A stretch of DNA of 64,000 nucleotides from Eretmocerus hayati. Taxonomy: Eukaryota > Arthropoda > Insecta > Hymenoptera > Aphelinidae. The notes beneath the pieces were generated by a model. The model had not been told where the DNA came from. It made no database searches and worked only from the letters and a program-made list of their open reading frames with translations. The stretch spans positions 118,202,305-118,266,304 of the forward strand of contig CM056743.1 of assembly GCA_029851415.1 (NCBI GenBank), in the 5' to 3' direction. Below are positions 54,234 to 63,110 of this stretch, one piece after another (position 1 is the stretch's first letter; each line of letters begins with the position of its first letter). Made by a program: the position numbers and the translations under genes.

Positions 54234-54970
54234 TGTCAGGAACCTAGTCGGTTCCCAACTAGCTCTATATACTCCGCACATGGGAGTATATGCGTATACC
54301 ATATAGGCATAGCTGGTATTCTAACATATAGATGTACCTTGTATTGTAAGCTATAGATATACTATGTATCTTAATGTATAGGCATACAGAGGAGCGGAGA
54401 CTTCGAGAAGCTAGGAGAAGCTCCGAGAACCCGCGAGTAGCGTCCGCGAGTCTAGACGAGGGGTGCAAGGACAAAGCGCTGCCGCGCCTCACCTACATTT
54501 CTTCTAGCCACGAACGAAGGAGAAACGCGGGGCCTGAGAGAGTATAAATAGAGCTCAAAAGCTCTGGCAAAAAGCTTAGATTCGCAGTTTACCGCGAGAC
54601 TCCGTCGAGTACGTTTCGAGCTCTTAGAACCGCAGTACACCGCGAGCTCCCGTCACGTACGACGTCCGTCCTTAGAATCACGCGCCGGGCTTCTAGTTCT
54701 CAGTACGAACTCACCTGCCGATCTGACCACATCGTTCATTAACGCCATTCCGAGTCGAGTACCTCAGCCCTTGACGGACTCCACTCAAGTAGAATCAACC
54801 CCAGTATTTTGTAAAGTCTCTCTCTCGTAATTGTATTTTCGGACTAATAAATGCAGCTCTAGGGATTCCCTCGGTATTTATTACTCTTCCGAATTTCCAC
54901 CTACCTACCTGTTGAGTCAGGACTCCCCAGGTGCAGTATCAGAGAACCCACGTTACTAATCCCCGTAACA
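54234..54970 (+). repeat. 3' LTR of the large element (737 bp)
   Basis: Same length as the 5' LTR, beginning TGTCAGGAACC and ending CCCCGTAACA. TATA box at 54543-54550 and AATAAA at 54846-54851. It is followed at 54971-54974 by CGAG, the right target duplication. I see no strong polypurine tract directly upstream. Confidence 0.93.
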
Positions 54971-55476
54971 CGAGAGACTACTCGCAAAGTTATTTAACGC
55001 TGGTATAAGGAGCAATTTACATCGATGGTGTGCGTCATATCTTGCAGATAGGTCACAAGCAGTGAGAGTCTCAAATTTCACATCAAATTTCTTTCCCGAT
55101 CCGTCTGGTGTGCCACAAGGTTTGCACTTAGGCCCAATCCTATTCATTCTGTTCATAAATGATATTGAAGATGAGATCAATATACCGCAGGTTCAATTCT
55201 TAATTTACAGCGTGCACTGATCAGAATGTTTGATTGGGCGAAAGATAACGGACTTAAGATTAATATGAAAAAGTCCAAATTCATATATCAGTACCTCCTT
55301 GATGGAGTCGAACTACAAAGGGTAGAGAGTTTATCTGACTTAGGGGTAACTTTTGATTCTGGTCTGAAACTCGATAAGTATATTGATTTGATGCTAGCAA
55401 AGGCCCATGAAGTAATTGGATTCATCAAGCGATCGACTTCTGAATTCAGAAACACTCCCCCAATCGTATATCTTTA
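54971..55476 (+). pseudogene. Outer LINE, reverse transcriptase piece 3 (catalytic pair deleted)
   Basis: Beyond the CGAG duplication the frame resumes with LLAKLFNAGIRSNLHRWCAS, then YLADRSQAVRV, GVPQGLHLGPILF and FINDIEDEI, the blocks that follow the first catalytic aspartate. At about 55208 the frame reaches the expected FLIY of the YADD box but the ADD part is missing: after a short deletion the sequence continues in another frame with RMFDWAKDNGLKINMKKSK and LGVTFDSGLKLDKY. Without the aspartate pair it cannot work. The frame is broken again at 55476 by the next insertion. Confidence 0.78.
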
Positions 55477-56304
55477 GGCTAGATGAAAAACAGCTTTGCT
55501 ACGCACAAGTCACGGTAAAATTGTGTTACAGATACACCTTACAAAGGTACAAGTTTTGAAAGTATGGTGATGCTGTTTTTTATTATGAAATGAGGAAAAA
55601 TTCGTTCGATTTTTTCTTACAAAATCAAAGGAACCCAGAGTATATCTCGCCATTTACCACTAGCAATTTTCACCAGTAACGAAGTGATGGATATCTGAAT
55701 ATTTCATTGCTCAAGTACCTATTAAGAATGGAAAAAGGAAGCATAAATACGTTGTCAAATTAATTTTGAGTTAGTGGTGTTGTGTCACGTGCCCTCAATG
55801 AGCCCATACATAGCTTGATATGATAATTAAACAACGAATTTCTTTCGAATCTCGACGGTCAATTGATTCGAAGCTGCTCAGAGAGAATTTTATCTCTCGT
55901 TACTCGGAGTATCTGAGAAAATTAATCGAGATTCGAAAGAAATTCGTTGTTTATTTATCATATCAAGCTATGTATGGGCTCATTGAGGGCACGTGACACA
56001 ACACCACTAACTCAAAATTAATTTGACAACGTAGTTATGCTTTCTTTTTCCATTCTTAATAGGTACTTGAGCAATGAAATATTTAGATAACCATCACTTC
56101 GTTACTGGTGGAAATTGCTAGTGGTAAATGGCGAGATATACTCTGGGTTCCTTTGATTTCGTAAGAAAAAATCGAACGAATTTTTCCTCATTTCATAATA
56201 AAAAACAGCATCACCATACTTTCAAAACTTGTACCTTTGTAAGGTGTATCTGTAACACAATTTTACCGTGACTTGTGCGTAGCAAAGCTGTTTTTCATCT
56301 AGCC
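55477..56304. mobile_element. Foldback element with arms of about 370 bp
   Basis: GGCTAGATGAAAAACAGC at the left is matched by GCTGTTTTTCATCTAGCC at the right, and the arms pair almost perfectly through CACGTGCCCTCAATGAGCCC to about 55850 against 55930. The unpaired centre is about 80 bp. Such an element would transcribe into a long hairpin RNA. No coding frame. Confidence 0.85.
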
Positions 56305-57795
56305 AAGTCAATGCTTGAGCTTGGAGTTGGGATATATGGATCCCTTCGTTGCCGCGCACGGCAATCCACGAGTTGTTATCTCATTCCAATAGTTCTGGGA
56401 GCGGATATAAGTTTAATATGGCCCTGAGCTTACCAAAATTGCTCAAAATTTCCTTACCGTGGCTTCGTGGCACGTACTGAATTGGAGGTGCACATTGGTT
56501 TACCGAGATGTTCATTCGATCCCGGTTTCGCATCTCTCAAACATCGAAATTGGGTTATGGAAAGGTGATATCATGTACAAATCGATCGTATCAAGTCTTA
56601 CTTCAAAATACTTGAAACACAACCGACATTTTGTCCTGGAATTTTGCAAATTCTCCGAATACTTCCCGATAAAGCGACACCGGGCCTGAATCGTTTCAAT
56701 TTGCTCTGTAACGACGGTAATCAATCCCTAACACACCAGAAAAATTTTTTACATTCAGCGGAGTGATAAATTACTTACGTGAACAGCCCCCCGCGTTAGA
56801 ATGAAAAAAAAAAGACCCGCGTGATGATTCAAGGGCAATTTTCCCGTTGCAAAGTAAAAGATGTCTTGGCCGTTTTTTCACTGGCTCTAATGTAAAAAAC
56901 ACTAATGCAAGATTCGGGTCCGAAATTTTTCTCACAGTCAACTCTCTCCGTGAAAAAACTGTGTGTTCGGAAAAAACGATCCGTTTCGATTTACGCCTTT
57001 GAGTTCAGTTTTTATGCCAATTGTCCTTACTGTGGCAAAAATATATCGAAAATTGCCCATATCTTTCACGTAGATTGACTAACGTTTATGCCCGTCTGGG
57101 AATTGTTTTTGGATGCCAGATAGATTGGAAAACATATATAAAAAGTCAGAGTGCATATATATTTCAACTACTCAATTTTCAAGCCAAATTCCGACCTCCG
57201 CCGTTCTTGGCTTCGAAATACCTAAGTTATGTCCTGATCACGCATGTACAGATCCCTTCGTTACCGCGCGCGGTATCACATCCAAATATGCAACGCAATG
57301 CCGTATCGCACACATAGATAAGCATTCACATCTCACACATGACGCACCATGCGTGCCCGCCAAAGAGATTTATTTCTCTTTGGTGCCCGCCCATGTCAGC
57401 GTTCACTCATAACGCCATCGCATGCAATCTTGATTTCTAGGGACAATTTCAAACTCGCACTCGCATAAATACACACAGACACGTACACTCACGAAAGCAG
57501 TTACATCTACAGTCACACTGGGAGCGGATGTGAATTGCATCACTAGATGGCGGCGGAAGTGGTTCCCTAGATTGAAAGTTGCTCAATGAGAATTGAAGTC
57601 AATGCATTGAGAGCACTAGTATATTTATCTAACTTTCAAAGGTAGCGTCGGGATTGCTTTTGGATATTGTTGAAGGGGTAAATGGAGGTCCTGAGGAGTA
57701 AGCATGGGTATATTGGAGGGAGACAAAGGGGAGATAAGTATGTTCGAAATTTTTTGAGGTTGGGAAACCAGCCATTCAGCTGTATAGTATAAGGG
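56305..57795. other. No gene recognised
   Basis: Contains two dispersed copies of a GGATCCCTTCGTTGCCGCGC / GATCCCTTCGTTACCGCGCG segment (about 56338 and 57241) and a small hairpin at 57358-57381 (CCAAAGAGA / TCTCTTTGG). No recognised coding potential. Confidence 0.4.
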
Positions 57796-57796
57796 T

Positions 57797-57845
57797 AGTG
57801 AGGCAGCGATGCGCCATGCTATATACTTTCGCTGCCTCGCTACCG
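57797..57845. repeat. Hairpin, about 15-bp arms
   Basis: GTAGTGAGGCAGCGA pairs with TCGCTGCCTCGCTAC around an 18-base loop, ten bases before the LINE frame resumes. It probably belongs to the terminus of the inserted element. Confidence 0.75.
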
Positions 57846-57855
57846 CGAGGCGTGA

Positions 57856-58096
57856 TAAATCTTTAGTTATCCCAATTTTAACTTATGGTGCTGTAATCTG
57901 GTCTCCTAGTGTGAAATACTTGCAAACTAAAATTGAAAAAGCCCAAAATAAAATCCTCAGGTACCTCTGTTATAAAAGTGGAGACCCATGCATTTCACGG
58001 ATCACGATTATACTGATGCATGTAAGAAATTTAATTTGTTGAGCATGTCGGAACTTTCAACATATCATGACTGTGTTGTAGCATTCAAGATAAAAA
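57856..58096 (+). pseudogene. Outer LINE, reverse transcriptase piece 4
   Basis: The frame shows KSLVIPILTYGAVIWSP and KIEKAQNKILRYLCYKSGDP, the thumb and connection region of jockey/CR1-type reverse transcriptases. A frameshift follows near 58020, after which KKFNLLSMSELSTYHDCVVA continues the family's C-terminal part in another frame. The pattern ends in an A-run at about 58090. Confidence 0.72.
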
Positions 58097-59517
58097 AAAA
58101 TTAGTAAAAGAAAACTTTCAAAAAACGCTTTTATTGACTTAACAACGAACAAAAACACTAACGATGCAAGATATTACTAGCCACATCAAATAGTTTACTA
58201 TGTTTCGAAAGTGAGATGAAAGTTAACTATATGATACATTTTGGTGGTGAAAATGAAGAATGGTTGAATAAGCACTCCGATTCAGCGGTGAGACGTACTG
58301 ATTTCGAATGATTGAAAGGAAGTACTCATCGAACTGGCAAGAAAAAACCGAATTGCAATTTTGTTTCTCGGGTCACGAACCACCAAAAAAAGGAAAATTG
58401 GGTTGATGCATGCGTGCGCCCTGTTGTTTTATCGGTAATGAATTACACGGCCGCGCTCACGTGTCCGCATGGGATTCAAATACTCGGGCTCTTCGATTAA
58501 TGATGTTTGACGTATTTCCTGATGCATCCGCGTAAACAGGCTTTCTCGATGGAATACGATCTTCCCAAATAAGGTGGCGGTATATAGTACCTTGTCAATG
58601 TTTGAGAGAGAGACACCAAAGTCATACCATCTCTCTCCCTCTCACGTTACTATTCTTGAAAATGTTTACGATCACACACTGCCAACCATGTCATTTACGA
58701 TAAAGATGGAATATTAGGCAACTTATACGCTGAGGAGAAAGGTACATCGGGAGACAAGCACAACGTATTGAACCACACTCTTCCTTTTACTTTACACAGT
58801 CTACTTGGCCATTACTGTCTGGCCCTAACGCGCAATAGCAAACGACGTATATCTCGTGAGAGGAGCTTACAAAAAATTGTGCATCATGATTGGATGAAAA
58901 TTTAGTTCTCCTATATGAAAAGGATCGCTAGTCTGGCTGTGACGAACTAGCGCTCGTCGAAGAGCAATAAAAGCGTTCAAGGTAGTTGTACACCAATTAC
59001 GTGAGTCAGAGATACTTAACCTCACTTTTTTGCCAACATCAAAATATTCGAAATTATTATTGTTGTTAATAACTGTACTTTTTCCATCAAACAACAAACA
59101 AAAACGATCATCTAAGCCTTCCTGAACAGAATCAGGCATGGTTTCCAAAGTTTTCTACCCTAAAATCGAAATCACGTGTCGCATTTTTTGCATTCTACGC
59201 CTCGTATGAACAATTACTAAAAAACGACGTGGTCCATCATCTCCAGGCTTGGCCATATGATTCATTGATACATAAACTCGGATCTCTCGCAGTCCCACCA
59301 TTTTCTGTTGATCAGGTTTTGCGCTGGACCCATTTTTGTGCTGTTTTTGGGGCCCGCTCTCATAAGCGCAATGTTAAAAATGTGCAAAACTGGTCAAATT
59401 GTGACGATCGATACTCTAAAACGGGATGGTCAGCCGTTCTGGAATTTTGCACACGTACTCTTCGATATTAGAACTATCTCTCTGCAGAATCTCGAGAAAT
59501 TCTGTTGATGAATAATT
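58097..59517. other. Unidentified sequence between LINE pieces 4 and 5
   Basis: About 1.4 kb that has no place in the LINE frame. It starts at an A-run. I recognise no termini, duplication or protein; a 93-codon minus-strand frame near 58867-59148 has no motif. Possibly a further insertion. Confidence 0.4.
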
Positions 59518-59780
59518 TTGGTGTACAACTACCTTAATAACCTAATCACAAGCGACTATGTAAACAGCCTTTTCAATGTAAGAACAGTAGGTTATGATAT
59601 CCGCCACGTCCGCAGTATAAGTGAAACATGTTATTATTCTAATTTTATGTTTCATTCAACTACGCACAGACTTAGAAGAATCTGGAACTCATTACCTGAG
59701 AATATACGTGATCAAGAATCATTAATCAACTTTAAAATTTTTTTCTGTTTGAGCTAAATACTACAGAGCTGTATCACAAT
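59518..59780 (+). pseudogene. Outer LINE, C-terminus and start of the 3' UTR (piece 5)
   Basis: LNNLITSDYVNSLFNVRTVG, HSTTHRLRRIWNSLPENIRD and SLINFK are the last conserved segments of CR1/jockey-like ORF2, ending in a stop at 59755-59757. The 3' UTR begins and is cut at about 59780 by the large palindrome. Confidence 0.72.
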
Positions 59781-60292
59781 CTACTATCGGTTTAAAAATG
59801 ATTGACACCTAGAGAATTTCTACTATCCTGGCTCCAAAAAAAATCGCTAATTTTTTAAACTGGGATAACGTCGAAGCACATCTAGTCGCGGCCATGATAA
59901 AATTTTTTTGAAGTCGATCGGATGACAACTGCGGCTGTAGCTGTTATCAGAATGTAAAAAAACGCGGGTATAAGGCCAATTTCAGAGGTAGCTCGACTTT
60001 GGGATGCTACAGCTCTGCCAAAAAAAATTCTGGGGCGCTGCAAAAAATGAAGGTGATAGATATTTGGTTCCCCAATAGCGTCCAACAACAATCAGCCAAA
60101 AAAATTGATAACTTTTGGAGATAATCCAGTTATTGTTATCTCGGGATCTATTGAGGTTGAAGACTTGATTCAAAAACAGAAAAATCATAAAAAAATTCTG
60201 GATGTCAAATACGAAAATGCAATATGAGATTTTGAATAAACAAACGCGTGGCAAGGTCGCAAAGTTGAAAAAAAATAAAGTTTGCGCCTATT

Positions 60293-60535
60293 GTGAGGCT
60301 TTTATTGTCCTTTACAGCCGGGGCCCGTAAAATCGTCGATGGGCGAGACTACCTAACCGCGGACCATAAAAGTCGTAAAGTTGCGGTTTCGGAGTCAATT
60401 AGGGTACCATCAGTCTGCTTCGGCTGCAATAATGAAGCTGAATTTCCAACAAAGAGAGCAATAAAACTATTTCGAATGCGATTTGGGCCTTGCGTTACAA
60501 ATATCGCCGATTCATCGATGAAGCATTGTCAATGA
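60293..60535 (+). CDS. 80-codon frame in the left palindrome arm
   Basis: Starts MRLLLSFTAGARKI and ends SSMKHCQ; a mirror copy with the same predicted protein is on the minus strand at 61064-61306. No family recognised. Conservation in both arms follows from the arms' overall similarity, so it is weak evidence for coding. Confidence 0.2.
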   Translation: MRLLLSFTAGARKIVDGRDYLTADHKSRKVAVSESIRVPSVCFGCNNEAEFPTKRAIKLFRMRFGPCVTNIADSSMKHCQ

Positions 60536-61063
60536 TGAGTCGAACAGTATATCAATGACGCGTGTGTGCAGGTGTCTTTCTCTCTCTCAGAGTTTCGCGA
60601 TATCTGCATGTAAGTATTCTTTGGCGGATCCTTCAAATGATTGATAATATACAATCAATACTTTATCCACATGATTCCGATGGTGAAACAGTTGGATATC
60701 ATCCGTATTGATAAGATGACAATCAACAGTTGAATGATTTTACCATCATCTTGTTCGACCGATCATTTATAGCATCATAGAAATGAATGTATGTCGTGTT
60801 ATTGCGCGTTTCGCACAATCAATAATTATCAGTCAACGATCCAACAAGATAATAGTGAAATCATTCAACTGTTGATTATCATCTTATCAATACGGATGAT
60901 ATCCAACTGTTTCACATCGGAATCATGTGGATAAATTATTGATTGTATATTATCAATCATTTGAAGGATCCGCCAAAGAATACTTACATGCAGATATCGC
61001 GAAACTCTGAGAGAGAGAGAGAGACACCTGCACACACGCGTCATTGATATACTGTTCGACTCA

Positions 61064-61306
61064 TCATTGACAATGCTTCATCGATGAATCGGCGATATTT
61101 GTAACGCAAGGCCCAAATCGCATTCGAAATAGTTTTATTGCTCTCTTTGTTGGAAATTCAGCTTCATTATTGCAGCCGAAGCAGACTGATGGTACCCTAA
61201 TTGACTCCGAAACCGCAACTTTACGACTTTTATGGTCCGCGGTTAGGTAGTCTCGCCCATCGACGATTTTACGGGCCCCGGCTGTAAAGGACAATAAAAG
61301 CCTCAC
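61064..61306 (-). CDS. 80-codon frame in the right palindrome arm
   Basis: Mirror image of the 60293-60535 frame, identical at the protein level. Same reservations. Confidence 0.2.
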   Translation of the reverse strand: MRLLLSFTAGARKIVDGRDYLTADHKSRKVAVSESIRVPSVCFGCNNEAEFPTKRAIKLFRMRFGPCVTNIADSSMKHCQ

Positions 61307-61818
61307 AATAGGCGCAAACTTTATTTTTTTTCAACTTTGCGACCTTGCCACGCGTTTGTTTATTCAAAATCTCATATTGCATTTTCGTATTTGACATCCA
61401 GAATTTTTTTATGATTTTTCTGTTTTTGAATCAAGTCTTCAACCTCAATAGATCCCGAGATAACAATAACTGGATTATCTCCAAAAGTTATTAATTTTTT
61501 TGGCTGATTGTTGTTGGACGCTATTGGGGAACCAAATATCTATCACCTACGTTTTTTGCAGCGCCCCAGAATTTTTTTTGGCAGAGCTGTAGCATCCCAA
61601 AGTCGAGCTACCTCTGAAATTGGCCTTATACCCGCGTTTTTTTACATTCTGATAACAGCTACAGCCGCAGTTGTCATCCGATCCACTTCAAAAAAATTTT
61701 ATCATGGCCACGACTAGATGTGCTTTGACGTTATCCCAGTTAAAAAAATTAGCGATTTTTTTTGGAGCCAGGATAGCAGAAATTCTCTAGGTGTCAATCA
61801 TTTTTAAACCGATAGTAG

Positions 61819-62060
61819 TCAATATTGTTGTATGAATTTGAGTCTGAGTGGAATATTCCCTTGACGATTTCCTTGCTAGTATTGTATTGCATATGTATAT
61901 TTCTTTTTTTTTTCCTCACATTTTTCCGATAACTTTATTATTTTCATCATTGCATATATATTTTAATTTGAATTTTATTCTATAATATGTACCCTGTGTA
62001 AAAGGGCATTTATGCCCATTTATTTTTCTAAATAAATATATAAAATAAATATTAATGACC
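61819..62060 (+). mobile_element. Outer LINE 3' UTR tail
   Basis: After the palindrome the sequence runs TTGTTGTATGAATTTG and on to TGTAAAAGGGCATTTATGCC, with TTTCTAAATAAATATATAAA at the end. A short hairpin around GGGCATTTATGCCC followed by AATAAATA repeats is characteristic of CR1/jockey-type 3' ends. The end is placed at about 62060, where the A/T-rich repeats stop. No duplication identified. Confidence 0.62.
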
Positions 62061-62218
62061 CGTTACCGGTATCATTACGCACAGAAATTTGATGGCTTTC
62101 GTAGTAAAATGATCGGGATGTGATTGTGATTCCATGGAGTATTGGGGCATTTGGAACATACGAGCTATATTTATTTATCCATGATGGCTCTATCACTCGT
62201 TATACAGTTTCAATCAAT
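62061..62218. other. No gene recognised
   Basis: Unique-looking sequence downstream of the LINE. Nothing recognised. Confidence 0.4.
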
Positions 62219-62445
62219 AAATTTCTTAAAAACGGCTGATCAACGAGTCAATTTATAATTTTATTACGACGACGTTTCGATGACTATTTTGTCACTTTCT
62301 TCAGGTCTGAAATACAAATTAATTTTGTTGACAAGCAATAATTTGTATTTCAGACCTGAAGAAGGTGACAAAATAGTCATCGAAATGTCGTCGTAATAAA
62401 ATTATAAATTGACTCGTTGATCAGCCGTTTTTAAGAAATTTATAT
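62219..62445. repeat. Inverted repeat carrying a CTGAAGA...CGAAA motif in both arms
   Basis: Arms of about 100 bp (62219-62321 and 62341-62445) pair almost perfectly around a 19-bp centre. Each arm, read outward, has ATTTCAGACCTGAAGAA, a small GTGAC/GTCAT stem, and ATCGAAACGTCGTCG (ATCGAAATGTC in the right arm). CTGANGA...GAAA resembles the hammerhead ribozyme core known from Penelope-like elements, but the flanking stem is not formed in the way I would expect. The family assignment is open. Confidence 0.6.
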
Positions 62446-62744
62446 TAATTTATTCTGGCAGTAATAACAGATCGCCAAACCGTTCTGATGGATTCATGCG
62501 ATAACAAAATCGGTATAGTTCTGTAGCGCAAGGTACCATTTTGGTCGTATACGGCAAAACGCATGGTCGTACGACCAACATTTTTTTCTCAGTACACAAA
62601 CATAGAAAAAGGGGCAGACAGATGAGGCCATGGAAGGTTTTGGAGGATTTTAGGAGGAAAAGTGTTACTTATAATCGCTATATTTTGGCGAGAGGAACAA
62701 GATGGTTATAGTACATTGAGCAACAAGGGCGCAAAGAAATTTTA
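62446..62744. other. No gene recognised
   Basis: No recognised feature. Contains a GGTCGTACGACC-like short palindromic pair near 62543-62575. Confidence 0.4.
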
Positions 62745-62905
62745 CGCACGAGTTCCCGAAATGAGTGCGTAAAAATTAACTTTGCGCACAGTTGTAACTT
62801 TTGCGAAATGCGCAAAGTAATTTGTGCTATGCACAAAGTTACAACTGTGCGTTAAAAGTTCACTTTTACGCACGAAAATTTTGAGATAACGAGGGCGTAA
62901 AATTG
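62745..62905. repeat. Palindromic TACGCAC / GCGCAAAG cluster
   Basis: ATTTTACGCACGAGTT, GAGTGCGTAAAAATTAACTT and GCGCAAAGTAATTTG alternate in orientation; GCACAGTTGTAACTTTG and CAAAGTTACAACTGTGC pair across about 62785-62850. Same style as the 52.9 and 54.1 kb clusters. Confidence 0.6.
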
Positions 62906-62954
62906 CACCCGAGTTGCTTACGATTCTTTTTGATATATCTGTGCGGAGAGTTGG

Positions 62955-63110
62955 TGTCCGGGCCATACCACCGAAGTTGGCAGAGGGCGCGAAGGGGAAA
63001 GGAGCGGGGTCCAGGGGCGGCAGCCCCTGATGGGGGTGCAGAGAGCAAAGCCCGGATGAAGAATGTATCGAAAAAAAGATATCTTGAACCAGCTCATAAT
63101 CAAAATAAGG
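62955..63110 (-). repeat. GC-rich dispersed module, copy 3 of 3
   Basis: On the minus strand AAGATATCTTTTTTTCGATA and CATTC are followed by a GC-rich block with GGGGCTGCCGCCCCTGGACC and CCGCTCC. Same layout as the copies at 9.7 and 53.9 kb, and again next to TGCGTAA-type palindromes. Confidence 0.6.

Larger units (their letters stand above)
31063..54970 (+). mobile_element. Large LTR retroelement, 23.9 kb with nested insertions, gag but no recognised pol
   Basis: Two 737-bp LTRs (31063-31799 and 54234-54970) in the same orientation are bounded by a CGAG duplication and interrupt one LINE frame. A primer-binding site follows the 5' LTR and a 908-codon gag follows that. No protease, reverse transcriptase, RNase H or integrase belonging to this element is recognisable on the plus strand; the only pol genes inside are the nested minus-strand gypsy and the R1-like LINE. 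Subtracting the three nested elements (about 9 kb) still leaves nearly 15 kb, much of it tandem repeats. I count about 19 differences between the LTRs, roughly 2.6 percent, so it is older than the nested gypsy. Non-autonomous, or pol decayed or deleted. Confidence 0.85.
55477..57855. mobile_element. Insertion between LINE pieces 3 and 4, about 2.4 kb
   Basis: The LINE frame stops at 55476 and continues at 57856 with no loss or gain of codons if these boundaries are used. The left end coincides exactly with the foldback arm that starts GGCTAGATG. Whether the whole 2.4 kb came in as one element or the foldback arrived separately is unclear. The right end holds a hairpin. No transposase recognised. 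Confidence 0.5.
59781..61818. mobile_element. 2038-bp near-perfect palindrome (foldback element)
   Basis: The left arm from CTACTATCGGTTTAAAAATG is matched by the right arm ending at 61818. All anchors I checked share the centre 60799.5, so there is no net length difference between arms of nearly 980 bp. Only about 90 bp at the centre (about 60755-60845) is unpaired. By eye the arms are roughly 97 percent alike. CAAT at 59777-59780 and 61820-61823 may be a target duplication with one stray base. The element interrupts the 3' UTR of the outer LINE. Confidence 0.88.

Noticed and set aside
55470..57866. 8-bp duplication ATCTTTAG as evidence for a hAT insertion
   Set aside because: Keeping the LINE frame requires different boundaries (55477/57856). 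The match is explained by an internal similarity of the LINE sequence, and no hAT-like ends are present.
60293..61306. Two identical 80-residue proteins as a conserved gene pair
   Set aside because: Identity follows from the palindrome itself. No motif, no start or codon evidence beyond an open frame. Listed only with low confidence.
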